DNA of 64,000 nt from Poecilobothrus nobilitatus. Lineage: Eukaryota > Arthropoda > Insecta > Diptera > Dolichopodidae. Under the pieces are notes generated by a model. That model had not been told where the DNA came from. It did not search any database and saw only the letters and a program-made list of their open reading frames with translations. Of this stretch, positions 62,201 through 64,000 are shown in pieces. How positions within the stretch are numbered: position 1 is the first letter of the stretch; each line of letters starts with the position of its first letter. A program made the position numbers and the translations under genes. The stretch spans positions 210,758,093 through 210,822,092 of the forward strand of contig OX352773.1 in assembly GCA_947095535.1 (NCBI GenBank), given 5' to 3'.

Positions 62201-62896
62201 TTTACATACTATTAATTCTAACCTTATGCTTATCCTATTCAACAACAACAACAAAAAATATCAAAATTCTATGATTTTTTTAACATTTTTTTCTTCAAAA
62301 TTTATAAAAAAAAAAAACAAAGTGGTAATAGTACTATAGAAGTATATAGCGAGTATGTGATATGTACTAAGAGTTAAAGTCCTACAACACAACTAAAAAA
62401 AAAAAAACAAAAAAAATTTTTATTTCCATATTATGTTTACATTTAATTATGACGAAAATGCATTATTTCATCATACCTATGTATGTATAAAAAAATTTAT
62501 TTATATATTTTAGCAACAATCAAGCAGGAAAATTTTTTTTTTTCATTTCCTTTTCCTTATTTTCATTATAATAAAATGAATTAAATATGATTAACAAGAA
62601 AATTTTAAATAATTATACATATATACATATAAAAAGATATCATATTTTGCATTGTTATAAAATGATATAAAAATAAAAAGGATATTATATGCATATATAA
62701 TATCTATTTTATATTTTTCTAACAATTTTTCTTCAGATTTATTACTTAATCTTTTTCATGATATGAGAAAATTTTCTTAAAGGACTTGTTACTTGTCTTT
62801 TATTAATAAAAAAAAAATCTACTTTAACCCAATCATACAAAATATATATAGCCAGTTGTATATATTATGTTTATAATACTTTATAATATTCTATAT
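58386..62896 (+). other. About 4.5 kb of A+T-rich intronic sequence
   Basis: Holds strong homopolymer runs (58800, 58856, 58948, 59253-59273) and a TA microsatellite at 62149-62172. At 61086-61440 there are scattered inverted CTCAGGCCACTC-like motifs, and at 61493-61560 an AACGA-rich patch. The 98-residue minus-strand frame at 60485-60781 is Lys/Asn/Ile-rich and resembles nothing I know. No FARP exon was found. Confidence 0.5.
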
Positions 62897-63315
62897 GGGG
62901 CCGGATTCCGCAACAGAGTGCAAATGAGAAAATTTGACATTTCTCGTGCAAATTTTCAGTTTGCACTGATTTTTAATTCCGTAAGAGTGCGAATGAAAAA
63001 GTTTGACATTTAGTTTGGACGGTGCAAAGTTTTTTCAGCAAATATTTATCGGTGCAAATGCAAATAAGAATACAAACGGGAAAGACACTATTTTTATTAT
63101 TTATAAAAAGAAAAAATCGAAAATCATATAGTTTATATAATTTAGTATTATAATATTAAATTTTTTTGTGCACATTTTATAATTCATTCAGCGTTTCAGT
63201 TTTAATTCATGCTTATGGAATTGAAATAATGGTACAAATGCAAACTGTTGATGAGAATGAAAAATCTTTGCATTTGCATCAAAAAAGTTTGCACCGTTGC
63301 GGAATCCCGCCCCTG
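62897..63315. mobile_element. MITE with GGGGC-ends (about 420 bp), possibly hAT-like
   Basis: GGGGCCGGATTCCGCAAC at 62897 is inverted at the right end (CAGGGGCGGGATTCCGCAAC, 63315 back to 63296). Both are followed inward by GTGCAAA. Multiple GTGCAAA/TTTGCAC motifs lie in the subterminal regions, and ATTCCG recurs at 62976. The right end reads CAGGGGCG inward, like many hAT termini. The flanks TTCTATAT and TTCTTTTT might be a decayed 8-bp duplication. No coding capacity. Confidence 0.72.
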
Positions 63316-64000
63316 TTCTTTTTTTTTATTATTTAATGGAGTTAAAAAATGAAAGAAAAATTAAAATGAAAATAAAAAAAACTTAAATTGTGATGAAACT
63401 TATCCGCAGTATTTATGTTAATAAAAAACTAAAAAAATTTAACAATACTATTAAAAAAAACAAACAAAACAACAAAAAAAGCTCTCAAAGTAATATAAAT
63501 GCATTTTCCGTTTTAAAAACTTTAGTTCATAACAGTTCAAGGATAATAGTTGTTACTTTAAAAACTTTTTTTTTTATGACAAAATAACAAGAAAAGAAAA
63601 AATAAATAAAATAGATAGTGTCTTTATTACATATATATATATTATTGTAATATGTACATATACATATTTTTATATTCACATATATTGAGATGAGACATAC
63701 ACACATATATACAACAATATATACACCATTGTATTATAATAGGTGTGCATATGGCACATCTATATAAAGTTGAAAATTATACTAAAATAGATTTTGTGAA
63801 CAGAATAAAATTTCATATTAATACGTTCATAGTACATATATGTACGAACGTATGTACACATTGGTTTAGTGCAAAAAAAAAAAAAAAAAATCAGGATAAA
63901 ATGAAAATTAACATTCTCGCTTCAAATATACATATATATATATAAGTATAATATTATAAAATGGTTGAGTTCCCTCGGTTTTTTTTTTTTTTTCATTTAT
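63316..64000 (+). other. A+T-rich intronic sequence to the window end
   Basis: TA/TATG microsatellites at 63630-63720 and 63835-63945. No exon or repeat is recognised. Confidence 0.5.

Overview
The window is extremely A+T-rich insect nuclear DNA (about four fifths A+T by eye), full of poly(A)/poly(T) runs and short (TA)n/(TATG)n microsatellites. It holds one host gene fragment and a dense collection of decayed transposable elements. The short introns with gt/ag junctions, the FERM sequence, Jockey-type retrotransposon tails and Helitron/DINE-like repeats suggest an insect. The repeats look most like those of flies (Diptera), but the order is an inference.

Host gene. Five plus-strand exons at 50118-50350, 51327-51548, 52002-52245, 53679-53836 and 53961-54035 splice in frame into about 310 residues. 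They cover most of a FERM domain plus the adjacent FA region of the FARP1/FARP2 family (Drosophila Cdep). The first ~20 residues of FERM lobe F1 and everything after the FA region (in the family, a RhoGEF DH domain and two PH domains) are not in view. The gene is therefore open at both ends: bases 1-50117 are probably one very large upstream intron (part could be intergenic), and 54036-64000 is intron.

Mobile elements, left to right. 768-1677 is an internally deleted Tc1/mariner-type element with 29-bp perfect terminal inverted repeats and a frameshifted transposase. A dispersed repeat of unknown class ('family A') has five copies at 1.8, 5.9, 11.8, 15.3 and 18.7 kb. Helitron/DINE-like repeats lie at 4.6, 18.0, 33.4 and 58.0 kb. 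Five 5'-truncated Jockey-like tails lie at 11.2, 13.4, 25.3, 45.6 and 46.0 kb, and two of them still encode the reverse-transcriptase C-terminus. Two tRNA-derived SINEs lie at 20.7 and 35.1 kb. A second non-LTR retrotransposon remnant lies at 24.6 kb. Palindromic or TIR-bearing non-autonomous elements lie at 17.0, 27.5 (nested), 29.1, 42.1 (hAT-like), 54.4 (nested), 56.7 and 62.9 kb.

All eight recognisable retroelement insertions (five Jockey tails, two SINEs, one RT remnant) lie antisense to the FARP/Cdep gene. That is what is expected if the whole window is transcribed intron. No CRISPR array, intact tRNA, rRNA or new multi-gene system was found. The remaining intervals are low-complexity A+T-rich sequence in which I see no gene.
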